Of a stretch of 14,141 nucleotides of DNA, positions 1 to 6,631 are shown in pieces. Both the position numbers and the translations under genes were made by a program. The notes under the pieces are model-generated. The model had not been told where the DNA came from and searched no databases. It worked only from the letters and a program-made list of their open reading frames with translations. Source of the stretch: Opitutia bacterium (lineage in GTDB: Bacteria > Verrucomicrobiota > Verrucomicrobiia > Opitutales > UBA953); contig CANCLQ010000033.1 of NCBI GenBank assembly GCA_947378845.1, forward strand, positions 1-14,141. The letters are read 5' to 3'. The stretch's first letter is position 1. Each line of letters opens with the position of its first letter.

Positions 1-480
1 AGTGATCCAGCGATACGCGCGAAGTTGCGTCCAGTGTCTTGGAATCAATCGCAAGTCACAGACGCTTCTCACTTGGTTGTCTTTACCCGTCGTACTGAAA
101 TGACGGAAAAGGACGTGAATGATTTCTTTAATCAAATGGTTGCCGACCGCAAAGTGGATGCGGCTAAGATCGAACCCTATCGTCAAATGATGTTGGGTGG
201 CGTGGTTAATGGTAAGGACTTGGCGGGTCAGCGCGAATGGGCCGCTCGTCAGGTTTACATTGCGTTGGGTCAATTGATGGCATCTGCGGCTGTTATCGGC
301 GTAGATACGTGCGCACTCGAGGGCATCGATGCCGCTCAGTATAATGAAATTTTAGGACTCAATGGTTCCGGTTACGAAACCGTTGTCGCCTGTGCGGTAG
401 GTTACCGTTCGAGTGAGGACAAGTATGCCGACATGAAGAAAGTTCGCTTCCCGGCGAGCCGCGTCTTCGGTCGCATCTAA
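1..480 (+). CDS. NfsB-like nitroreductase family NAD(P)H-dependent oxidoreductase (3' part, 5' end outside window)
   Basis: The reading frame is open from base 1 to the TAA at 478-480, so the gene enters from the left and only about the last 159 residues are visible. The visible part matches the C-terminal two thirds of FMN-dependent NfsB-type nitroreductases: the block TDASHLVVF (as in E. coli NfsB LDASHVVVF), then EWAARQVYIALGQLMASAAVIGVD (the helix EWMAKQVYLNVGNFLL in NfsB), then a C-terminal GYETVVACAVGYRSSEDKYA followed by KVRFP. Family knowledge: these are soluble homodimeric flavoproteins that reduce nitroaromatics or quinones with NAD(P)H, and their physiological substrate is often unknown. 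The N-terminal FMN phosphate-binding segment is outside the window, so cofactor contacts cannot be checked. A TTG at base 25 could be mistaken for a start, but homology continues upstream of it. The gene converges on the helicase operon with 13 bp between stop codons. Confidence 0.85.
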   Translation, partial: SDPAIRAKLRPVSWNQSQVTDASHLVVFTRRTEMTEKDVNDFFNQMVADRKVDAAKIEPYRQMMLGGVVNGKDLAGQREWAARQVYIALGQLMASAAVIGVDTCALEGIDAAQYNEILGLNGSGYETVVACAVGYRSSEDKYADMKKVRFPASRVFGRI

Positions 481-491
481 TTTAAAAGGTC

Positions 492-510
492 GGTCAGCTT
501 TTGCTGATCC
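492..510 (-). terminator. Weak hairpin at the convergent junction, possible terminator for the helicase operon
   Basis: A perfect 5-bp stem TCAGC/GCTGA with a four-base loop (494-507) is extended imperfectly by flanking GG/CC. Read on the minus strand the stem is followed by GACC and then TTTTAAA, a short and interrupted T tract. The stem overlaps the helicase stop codon. The hairpin is small and the T run is poor, so this is only a candidate; on the plus strand there is no T tract after it. Confidence 0.2.
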
Positions 511-2788
511 ACTGATTGAATTCTTCGTCGTCGGTCACAATTTCTGGCTCTCCGTATTCATTCGAGAGAAGGTTTTTATAACTTTCATCGGCGAATCGAC
601 GGCAGTGCAGGAGCACGCGTGCGGTGTGTCCCGGAGCGCGTACTAATCGACCGAGGGCTTGATTCACTTTGCGCATGCCTGGGCGAATGTAGGCGAGGGC
701 AAAGGGATCGTCGGCACCATCTTCGACAAACATTTTACGGCGCGCTTCTTGTAGCGCATTCACTTCGGGTAAGGCGGGTCCGATGACGACTGCGGAGCGA
801 ATGCGTCCGCCCAGCATATCGACCCCTTCGCCGAGCGAGCCACCGAGGATTAGGCAAAGAATGACGGATGGTTTGAGTGCGTCTTCGACAAAGCGTGCGG
901 TGCCATCGGGCCCAAGTCCGCGAGGTTGAAGCGCAATGGTCGCCTCCGGGTAAATGCGGCGGATTTCCGTAACAATAGTTTCAGCATATTTGTATGACGG
1001 GAAAAATGCGGCGACCGCACCTTCATTGGAAAGTTTGATGAGTGCGATTGCGGTACGATTGTTATGGCTGTCGCGAGTTTTAAGTCGGGTGTCGACTCTT
1101 CCATCGATGGCCACCGTGTAAGCTCCGTGACGCCAAGGTGCGAGTGCATCGGTGCGATGAAGTAAGTCAGCGTCCAATCCGCATTCATTAGCCAGTGCAC
1201 CTTTGGGTCCCGGAGTGGCTGTCATTAATACAAAATGAGAAAATGCGGTAAGCCTTTCGCCAGTAGCCTTGGCAGCTGTTAGACAATCGAGGCTGAGTTG
1301 ACCTGCTTTGGGTGACCAGAGAAGCCAACCGAGATCGGCTTCCTCTAGTCGTTTCAACCACAGCGTTGCATTCCACACTGCATTACGGGCGGCTTCAGGA
1401 AGGGTGTCGGTATCTAATGGAAAAGTTTCGCCGAGGAGTGCCAGTTTCTCGGCGAGCGCCAGCGCTTCCATTCGATCATCGGGCGAGAGTGCGTCGGCTT
1501 TCGGTAAGCGCTTTAAGAAGTCGGCCCATGCTTGGGTGGCGTTATACCAAGCTTCGGGTGCCTTGCATTGTAGGAGCGTGTGGGCGAAAACCGCAGCGGC
1601 GTTGGCGTCATCACGAATGGAGAGACATTCAGCGGCACGCTCGGGAAGGTTGTGTGCTTCATCGACGATCAGCATCGTATCGCCATCGTTCCATCCTGGG
1701 ATGGTTTCGAGGGCGGCACGATTACGGGGCGAGAATACATAATTATAATCGCATATAATTACTTCGGCATGGGCGAGCATGGCCTTGGTAATATCCCATG
1801 GTGGAACCCCGGCGATTCGACCAATTTCACGGATGCGACGCAGTTCTGCGCCCTCGGATAGCAGCGATTGAGGGTCGATGGCGGCACGAGCCCAATTTTT
1901 GCGAATCTCTTCGATGTCATCGGGCATTCCTTCGACTTCATGTTCGGCACGCGGACGAAGGACCATGGCGCGCAGTTCGTCGGAATGTGCGAGTCGACGT
2001 AATTCTGAAAGAACTTGTAGCTGACCGGTGCCTTTGCCTGTGACGTAGAGTAGTCGTCCTACGCGACCACTACGAAGTAATGATAAACCGTGGTGAAGTG
2101 CCGCCGAGGTTTTTCCAAAGCCAGTGGGTGCGACCATGAGGCGCTGGCGAGATTCAATGGTGGCTTGTTCTAGATCGGTGCACGCTTGCGTCCATTCGGG
2201 GCGCGGTTCTTTGAATGGAATACGAGTCGGGAGAGTCAGAAGTCGGGCGTGACTGGCGCGGCGATTTTCTGCGTGCGCTGCAATGACTTCCGCTTGCTTG
2301 AGTAAATCGCTTTCGGCCGTTATGGGCAGTGGGACGATTTGTTTAGTACCGTCGGTGGGATCAACAAAAACAAGTTCACCGATTACTTCATTAACATCGG
2401 GGAGAAAGCGTGCGGCATGGCAGTAGGCTCCGAGTTGAAGAAAGTGGTGAGCGTAACGCTGTTGGAGGAATTCAGGTCGACGAGGAAGGGTTGTGATGAC
2501 GGTTTTAATTTCACGTATGTGCAGTCGATTTCCTCTGAGACATTGTTGATCGGTTCGCCCAGTAATAATAATTTTCCAGCTGAGCGCAGAAATTTCACAT
2601 TTGCTGGACTGTTCGAAAACCCAATCGGGACTTTCGTTGATCGCATGTTGGCGAAGGGTTTCGTGCCATTGTCGGCCCGCTTCAGCGCGCCATGGTGAAC
2701 TGCTGGCACCAGCGCCTGGTCCAGGGCGAAAGGTAGCAAATTCCTGTGCGCTGACTTCGATGCGCTTGTCTTTGATGTCGATGAGCAT
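494..2788 (-). CDS. PD-(D/E)XK nuclease - XPD/Rad3-like superfamily 2 helicase fusion
   Basis: 764 residues. N-terminal PD-(D/E)XK (RecB/Cas4-like) nuclease domain, about 1-190: GRTD at 77-80 (D80), the catalytic strand IREIKTV with E93 and K95, and a QxxxY motif (Q118, Y122) in HHFLQLGAY. A DinG/Rad3/XPD-type SF2 helicase follows: Walker A APTGFGKT around 220-227 (K226), DEAH box at 376-379, LMTATPG around 521-527, GEGVD around 653-657, and motif VI QALGRLVR at 710-717. This architecture predicts ATP-driven 5'-3' DNA unwinding coupled to DNA cleavage, in repair or recombination. The four Fe-S cluster cysteines expected between Walker A and DEAH in XPD-type enzymes are absent; only C346, in IICDYNYVF, lies in that interval. 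It is the last gene of a three-gene operon: its ATG overlaps the upstream TGA as TGATG, no Shine-Dalgarno is evident, so translation is probably coupled. Nuclease and helicase assignment is firm; the biological role is inferred. Confidence 0.85.
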   Translation of the reverse strand: MLIDIKDKRIEVSAQEFATFRPGPGAGASSSPWRAEAGRQWHETLRQHAINESPDWVFEQSSKCEISALSWKIIITGRTDQQCLRGNRLHIREIKTVITTLPRRPEFLQQRYAHHFLQLGAYCHAARFLPDVNEVIGELVFVDPTDGTKQIVPLPITAESDLLKQAEVIAAHAENRRASHARLLTLPTRIPFKEPRPEWTQACTDLEQATIESRQRLMVAPTGFGKTSAALHHGLSLLRSGRVGRLLYVTGKGTGQLQVLSELRRLAHSDELRAMVLRPRAEHEVEGMPDDIEEIRKNWARAAIDPQSLLSEGAELRRIREIGRIAGVPPWDITKAMLAHAEVIICDYNYVFSPRNRAALETIPGWNDGDTMLIVDEAHNLPERAAECLSIRDDANAAAVFAHTLLQCKAPEAWYNATQAWADFLKRLPKADALSPDDRMEALALAEKLALLGETFPLDTDTLPEAARNAVWNATLWLKRLEEADLGWLLWSPKAGQLSLDCLTAAKATGERLTAFSHFVLMTATPGPKGALANECGLDADLLHRTDALAPWRHGAYTVAIDGRVDTRLKTRDSHNNRTAIALIKLSNEGAVAAFFPSYKYAETIVTEIRRIYPEATIALQPRGLGPDGTARFVEDALKPSVILCLILGGSLGEGVDMLGGRIRSAVVIGPALPEVNALQEARRKMFVEDGADDPFALAYIRPGMRKVNQALGRLVRAPGHTARVLLHCRRFADESYKNLLSNEYGEPEIVTDDEEFNQWISKS

Positions 2789-3390
2789 CAGGGAAGCACG
2801 AAGTGGATTTCTCCGGCGGCCCAGCGCTCGAGATCGATGGAAAGTTTTACTACGGTTTCTTCGTCGGTGCTCTGAGCGTCGAGCGGTTGAGTCAGAATGG
2901 CTGCCGCATAACTTTGTCGGCTACCTAACTGAGCGAGCCAGTGTTCGTGGACGGGCCAGCCACCGTCTTTAATCATCAGCCATAGCCCCTTAAAATAAGC
3001 ACAATCAGGACGAGGCCTTTCGGCCATTGCGGTGAAAGTCTCAATGGCGATTCGATAGCAGACAGCGGCGGATTCAGGGGGCGGCGGATTACGACGCACC
3101 ATGTTGGCGAAGCGACAGGCGCGTTCGAGGGTGCGATGATTTTTGGCGATACCGGTGAAGCGATGAAGCAGTCGATAATCGCGTGCGAAGCGGTTGCCGC
3201 CATCTCGAGCTCGCTCGAGAGTGATTTCGCATTCATCGAATAAATCAGGACTCGTTGTCTGTTTGCTGCGAGTTTGTCGAATGAGGCAACGCTCGAGACC
3301 TTGCGAAGGTTCGAGAAGCGTGAGGAGGGTGTGTGACTCGCCAGAAGGATCACGCCCGAGGACTAGGCAACGCAGCGTATCAGCAGACAT
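2788..3390 (-). CDS. RecO-like OB-fold DNA repair protein, short and divergent
   Basis: 200 residues. The N-terminal ~80 residues look like the RecO OB fold: LVLGRDPSGESHTLLTLLEP at about 9-28 resembles the RecO strand pair 'VL..R.YGE.D.LLTLFT', followed by a basic stretch IRQTRSKQ (37-44) and PDLFDECEITLERAR. The rest is helical, with YFKGLWLMIKDGGWPVHEHW (132-151) resembling the late RecO segment 'L..L..LGY.P'. The zinc-binding CxxC cysteines found in many RecO proteins are not present, and the protein is shorter than the usual 230-270 residues. RecO binds ssDNA/SSB and, with RecR, loads RecA in gap repair. It sits between the DUF502 gene (TAA directly followed by this ATG) and the helicase (overlap TGATG). 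The operon with a nuclease-helicase supports a recombination role. It could instead be a different OB-fold protein; the assignment is from pattern only. Confidence 0.55.
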   Translation of the reverse strand: MSADTLRCLVLGRDPSGESHTLLTLLEPSQGLERCLIRQTRSKQTTSPDLFDECEITLERARDGGNRFARDYRLLHRFTGIAKNHRTLERACRFANMVRRNPPPPESAAVCYRIAIETFTAMAERPRPDCAYFKGLWLMIKDGGWPVHEHWLAQLGSRQSYAAAILTQPLDAQSTDEETVVKLSIDLERWAAGEIHFVLP

Positions 3391-4071
3391 TTAGCTCTTG
3401 AGCTTAGACTGGGGAACAACGGCACCGAAACTCATCAAAAGACCAATGGCTTCTGGCACGGTGAGTTTAGTTTCCTTAATTTCATCCGCAGGGACCTGTA
3501 AGATAAAGCCGGCGGTCGGCGCGGGTGCGGAAGGCACGAAGACGTTTACGACTTTTTGTCCGATGGCGTTGGTCAGGATTTCAGGATTTTCTTGGGTGAC
3601 GAAGGCGATGCTCCAGCAATTAGCGCGTGGATATTGCACGAGGACAACGCGACGAAAGGTGTCCTTATTGCGGCCACTGAGGGCATCCACCATTTGTTTA
3701 ATTGTATTATAAAGAGCACCCAATCCAGGCATCCGCTCGATGATAAAAGCAAACCATGTTTTGAATAATCGTCCGAAGATTCTTTTAGAGAGCCAACCGA
3801 GGGTGATAAGGATCACCGCCATAATGAGCGCGGAGACAAGTACCAGCGCACCGTACATCGGACCCGATGTGAAATTCGGCGTCGTTGCCGAATCTTTGAG
3901 TACGATTGGGATCAGTGTTTGAAGAATGGACTGAACGGGGGCTGCGATGAGTCCAACCAGAATCGAAACCACGTAGAATGTGAGTCCGATTGGCAGGACT
4001 AAAAACATTCCAGTCAGAAAATTATGTCCGATGCGTGACCCGAAAGAAGGTTTTTCTGGTTGGGTGGTCAT
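3391..4071 (-). CDS. DUF502 family integral membrane protein
   Basis: 226 residues, close to the usual length of this family. Two hydrophobic segments are visible at about 19-43 and 73-94. The family signature follows: MPGLGALYNTIKQMVDAL (114-131; compare 'IPlvr.iY...KQv.d'), RVVLVQYPR (141-149), VFVPSAPAPTAGF (177-189), and SFGAVVP near the C-terminus (214-220). Function is unknown in bacteria; plant relatives (LIKE-COV) are membrane proteins involved in vascular development. It is the first gene of the operon with the RecO-like gene and the helicase; its TAA stop is immediately followed by the next ATG. No Shine-Dalgarno is evident just upstream of this ATG. The 95-bp gap to the divergent SOUL-domain gene must hold its promoter. 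The functional link to the two DNA repair genes is unknown and may be only co-transcription. Confidence 0.88.
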   Translation of the reverse strand: MTTQPEKPSFGSRIGHNFLTGMFLVLPIGLTFYVVSILVGLIAAPVQSILQTLIPIVLKDSATTPNFTSGPMYGALVLVSALIMAVILITLGWLSKRIFGRLFKTWFAFIIERMPGLGALYNTIKQMVDALSGRNKDTFRRVVLVQYPRANCWSIAFVTQENPEILTNAIGQKVVNVFVPSAPAPTAGFILQVPADEIKETKLTVPEAIGLLMSFGAVVPQSKLKS

Positions 4072-4132
4072 ATCGCAAAGAAAAGCCTTTTTCGGAGGGA
4101 CGCAAGGAGCGTCAATCTACAACCTTCAATTG

Positions 4133-4147
4133 CTATCCGGGGGATAG
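4133..4147. promoter_or_regulatory. 15-bp inverted repeat in the divergent DUF502/SOUL promoter region, candidate operator
   Basis: CTATCC and GGATAG flank a GGG spacer, a perfect 6-bp inverted repeat in the 95-bp divergent intergenic region. It lies just upstream of the TATAAG at 4150-4155, which could be the -10 of the SOUL gene 12 bp before its ATG. No good -35 sits 17 bp upstream (TTCAAT at 4125-4130 is 19 bp away, TTGCTA at 4130-4135 is 14 bp away). A second 5-bp inverted repeat, GACGC/GCGTC with an AAGGA loop, is at 4099-4113. A repressor site or chance are both possible. Confidence 0.3.
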
Positions 4148-4166
4148 TGTATAAGTTACTTAAGAG

Positions 4167-4709
4167 ATGAAAGCACCCCTCTTTCTTATCCTCATGTCTT
4201 CACTTCTACCATCATTCGCCCGCGGGACCGATGAGGCCTATCCACGCACAGCTGCTGGAGTTTGTGAGGTGAAGTCGTTACCTGCGGCTCGCTTGATGCT
4301 GACCGAAACAACGGAGGGCTACTTCTCAGGTAATAACAAAATGTTCGGAAAACTTTTCCGATACATCCGAACCAATGATTTACCGATGACCGCACCCGTG
4401 GAGGCCAGAATTCAGCCAGGTGTGATGGTGTTTTATATGGATGCGGCGTCTTCAAAGCGTGCAGACTTACAGCCCGATACCGAAGTGAAATTTTCGGATG
4501 TGCCCCAGCGAATGGTTGCAGCAGTGGGTATCCGAGGATCTTACAGCGAAGAAAATTATGCGGAAGGATTGGCTGCCTTAAAGCTCTGGCTATCGACGCA
4601 AAAAGAATACGAAGTCGCAGGCGAACCTTATGCAGTTTACTGGAATAGTCCGTTTGTTCCGTTTTTCTTTAAACAATCGGAAGTGCATATTCCGATTCGT
4701 AAGAAATAA
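4167..4709 (+). CDS. Exported SOUL heme-binding family protein
   Basis: 180 residues. Residues 1-19 form a typical signal peptide (basic MK, hydrophobic APLFLILMSSLL, then PSFA), so the mature protein is likely periplasmic. The mature part carries the SOUL/HBP pattern: FGKLFRYIRTNDLPMTAPV (60-78, with the conserved MTAPV at 74-78), VMVFYM (86-91), a central P-rich strand region, GIRGSYSEENYAEGL (121-135), YAVYWNSPFVP (155-165) and a C-terminal EVHIPI (172-177). SOUL proteins bind tetrapyrroles or act as small-ligand carriers; several bacterial members have no proven heme binding, so heme as ligand is family knowledge and not shown here. The ATG is preceded by TAAGAG, a weak and very close Shine-Dalgarno. 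The gene is monocistronic, divergent from the DUF502 operon, and its stop is 2 bp from the stop of pyrD. Confidence 0.85.
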   Translation: MKAPLFLILMSSLLPSFARGTDEAYPRTAAGVCEVKSLPAARLMLTETTEGYFSGNNKMFGKLFRYIRTNDLPMTAPVEARIQPGVMVFYMDAASSKRADLQPDTEVKFSDVPQRMVAAVGIRGSYSEENYAEGLAALKLWLSTQKEYEVAGEPYAVYWNSPFVPFFFKQSEVHIPIRKK

Positions 4710-4711
4710 TT

Positions 4712-5764
4712 TTAGATCCAGTCGCGTTGGCGCCAGGCCAAGCCTTCAGAAATTTCACGCGCGAGGCTGGGCCCCTTAAAAACTAATCCGGAGTAAACTT
4801 GAACGAGGCACGCGCCTTCGTCCATGAAACGTCCAGCGTCTTCCGCACAGGTGATTCCGCCACAGCCGATCACAGGAATTTTTCCTTTACCGGTTTGGTG
4901 TAAGAATCTGACGACCTTCAGCGAGCGTTCGAGTAAGGGTCGTCCGCTCAGGCCGCCTTTGGTGACGCAGCCTTCAGTGCCTGGAGGTCGAGTGATGGTG
5001 GTATTGGTGGCAATGATACCAGCGAAGTTGGTTTCGCTTACCACGGAGAGAATATCCTCGAGTTGATGGGGGTTGAGATCGGGCGCGACTTTAAGAAGTA
5101 GGGGGACGGGGCCGCCGACGGTTTGGCGATTTTCACGGGCTAAAGTTGAGAGGAGTTGAACGAGTGGTGCACGATCTTGAAGCGCACGAAGTCCAGGTGT
5201 GTTGGGACTGCTGATGTTGACGACGAGGTAATCCGCCAGCGGTGCGAGTAACTTAAAGGAATAAAGATAATCTTCCTGCGCTTCTTCCAGCGGAGTGATT
5301 TTAGATTTTCCGATATTAATTCCGAGCGGACAGACTCGTTGTCCGCGACCCGGTTGCCCAGTTAAGCGTTTTTGAAGTGCTTCGGAGCCTGCGTTGGGGA
5401 AGCCATAAGAATTAATAACTGCCTTTAAGTGAGGGTAGCGAAAAACGCGTGGACGTTCGTTGCCGGGTTGCGCGTGACGCGTGACGGTGCCGACTTCAAC
5501 GTGTCCAAAACCCAGGGCAGCTGCACCGCGCCAACCGATGCCATCTTTATCAAAGCCCGCGGCGAGTCCGACATGATTGGGAAAAGATAAACCGAATGCT
5601 TGAATGGGTTTGGCTCCAGAAGGAAGAAGGGAGCGCTCCATGAGTGCACGAACGGGAGCAATCGCACCAAGCAATCCCATGCCGCGAAGTCCCACTTGGT
5701 GGGCCCTTTCGGGATCCATTGCATAGAGTGCCTTGGAGAGTACTTTTTCGTACAGAAAAGACAT
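4712..5764 (-). CDS. pyrD: Dihydroorotate dehydrogenase (quinone), class 2
   Basis: 350 residues, full length for class 2. It oxidises dihydroorotate to orotate with FMN and passes electrons to membrane quinone, the fourth step of UMP synthesis. Visible motifs: N-terminal helical segment (about 1-45) used for membrane association in class 2 enzymes; AAGFDKDG (68-75); GINIGKSK (148-155); NISSPNTPGLR (183-193) with the class 2 catalytic serine at S186; LLLKVAPDL (222-230) with the FMN-contacting lysine; TNTT (253-256); GGLSG (270-274); VIGCGGI (298-304); YSGLVFKGP near the C-terminus. The usual INRxGFNN is INSYGFPN here (117-124), a small variation. An ATG with GGTGGGG just upstream (only 2 bp away) is the chosen start. 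TATGAT (plus-strand 5785-5790 as ATCATA) could be its -10, with no clear -35. It is a single gene, convergent with the SOUL gene. Confidence 0.97.
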   Translation of the reverse strand: MSFLYEKVLSKALYAMDPERAHQVGLRGMGLLGAIAPVRALMERSLLPSGAKPIQAFGLSFPNHVGLAAGFDKDGIGWRGAAALGFGHVEVGTVTRHAQPGNERPRVFRYPHLKAVINSYGFPNAGSEALQKRLTGQPGRGQRVCPLGINIGKSKITPLEEAQEDYLYSFKLLAPLADYLVVNISSPNTPGLRALQDRAPLVQLLSTLARENRQTVGGPVPLLLKVAPDLNPHQLEDILSVVSETNFAGIIATNTTITRPPGTEGCVTKGGLSGRPLLERSLKVVRFLHQTGKGKIPVIGCGGITCAEDAGRFMDEGACLVQVYSGLVFKGPSLAREISEGLAWRQRDWI

Positions 5765-5784
5765 GGCCCCACCGTATGGGTGAA

Positions 5785-5790
5785 ATCATA
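5785..5790 (-). promoter_or_regulatory. Possible -10 element of pyrD
   Basis: On the minus strand TATGAT lies 20 bp before the pyrD ATG, which would give a short leader. No recognisable -35 hexamer lies 16-18 bp upstream, where the sequence is C/T-rich. The call rests on the hexamer alone. Confidence 0.25.
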
Positions 5791-5845
5791 GAAGGAAAGC
5801 GGAGAAGAGGGGGTAGGCCTTAAAAGGAATAAATTTCGCCCCCTC

Positions 5846-5871
5846 TTGACTCCCACGCGAAGTTCTACAAA
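5846..5871 (+). promoter_or_regulatory. Possible promoter of the acidic-tail gene
   Basis: TTGACT (5846-5851) resembles a -35 and TACAAA (5866-5871) a poor -10, but the 14-bp spacing is short for sigma-70. If used, transcription would start within a few bases of the ATG at 5882, giving an almost leaderless mRNA, in line with the missing Shine-Dalgarno. An alternative is the AT-rich TAAAAGGAATAAATT at 5821-5835 as a -10 region. Confidence 0.2.
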
Positions 5872-5881
5872 TCAACCACCC

Positions 5882-6631
5882 ATGGCTGTTACTACCTCTA
5901 AGCTGCTTTGGTGCACAATTCGTAATAATAAAGAAAAAGGCACCTGGTGGGTGAAGGAGAATTCCGACCCTAAGCATTACGAGCCAGATGGCTTAGGTAT
6001 CTTGGACCCTTATCAGCTCCCATGGATTTTGGATATGATGGATCCACTCCGTGAGTATGGTCTTTCAAATGAAATTCTTGAGGCAGCGTTCGTGCCTTTC
6101 CAAGTTCACTCTATCAGCGATAAGGACGAAATCGTACGACTCGCTCGCGTTGCTGAACACATTTTAGATTCTGAGGAACAATTATTCGCTCTGCCTAATG
6201 TCAAAGACGGCGATAAAGGTTCATACGCTGATTTTCTCGAGCACATCATGCGTCTGCGCGTTAAGTTAATTAACGACACTATTAAGCTCGAGCAGAAGCT
6301 TACCGTGGAAGATGTGGATGAACAGCTCAGCGAATTACGCAATCAAGCGATGATTGAAGGTCGTGACATTCACCCCTTTGAAGAAATCACCGACATCTTA
6401 GAGTTTGTACCGCAAGGTCACGAAGTTCCAGGCGAAGACGACGATGACGACAAGCCCGCCCGCCCAAGTTCCGCTGCAGAAGATATCGCCGACTTACCTG
6501 AAGTTGAAGACGACGAGAAGCTGGACAAGGAATTCGAAGGCAAACTGAAGTGGGACGAAGAAGATGCCCCTGAAGAAGCTGAAGGCTCCGAAGGCGAAGG
6601 CACCTCGGGTGGCGGAAAGCGCCGTCGTTAA
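5882..6631 (+). CDS. Unrecognised protein with long acidic C-terminal tail
   Basis: 249 residues, family not recognised. The first ~180 residues look like a soluble, mostly helical domain: W-rich start (KLLWCTIRNNKEKGTWWV, 7-24), then LDPYQLPWILDMMDPLREYGL (41-61), then helices to about 170. From about 183 the protein becomes low-complexity and acidic (a GEDDDDD run at 184-190, DLPEVEDDEKL, DEEDAPEEAEGSEGEG) and ends in a glycine-rich GGG followed by KRRR. Such tails are expected to be disordered and may mediate electrostatic binding to basic proteins or ribosomes; that is inference. No signal peptide, membrane segment or catalytic motif is apparent. ATG at 5882 is preferred over the in-frame TTG at 5846 because the intervening 12 residues look non-conserved and the TTG is part of a TTGACT hexamer that may be a promoter element. 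No Shine-Dalgarno is seen. It converges on lnt, sharing TTAA for both stops. Confidence 0.8.
   Translation: MAVTTSKLLWCTIRNNKEKGTWWVKENSDPKHYEPDGLGILDPYQLPWILDMMDPLREYGLSNEILEAAFVPFQVHSISDKDEIVRLARVAEHILDSEEQLFALPNVKDGDKGSYADFLEHIMRLRVKLINDTIKLEQKLTVEDVDEQLSELRNQAMIEGRDIHPFEEITDILEFVPQGHEVPGEDDDDDKPARPSSAAEDIADLPEVEDDEKLDKEFEGKLKWDEEDAPEEAEGSEGEGTSGGGKRRR

Noticed and set aside
1308..1758. Two overlapping plus-strand open frames of about 145 codons inside the helicase gene
   Set aside because: They lie antisense to a well-supported helicase, have composition typical of shadow frames (R/S-rich) and match no family.
3204..3219. CTCGAG repeated around CTCG, resembling a regulatory palindrome
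   Set aside because: It is inside the RecO-like coding sequence and is explained by the coding of an E-R-A-R segment.
4081..4092. AAAAG/CTTTT inverted repeat as a terminator
   Set aside because: The loop would be a single base, and the position is in the leader of the DUF502 operon, where a terminator of a coding gene is not expected.
5846..5881. TTG start for the acidic-tail protein
   Set aside because: The 12 added residues look random, the ATG at 5882 begins the apparent domain, and the TTG is in a promoter-like hexamer.
6430..6605. GAA/GAC-rich low-complexity stretch that looks like a simple repeat
   Set aside because: It is the in-frame coding of the acidic tail with no regular repeat unit, so not a tandem repeat element.
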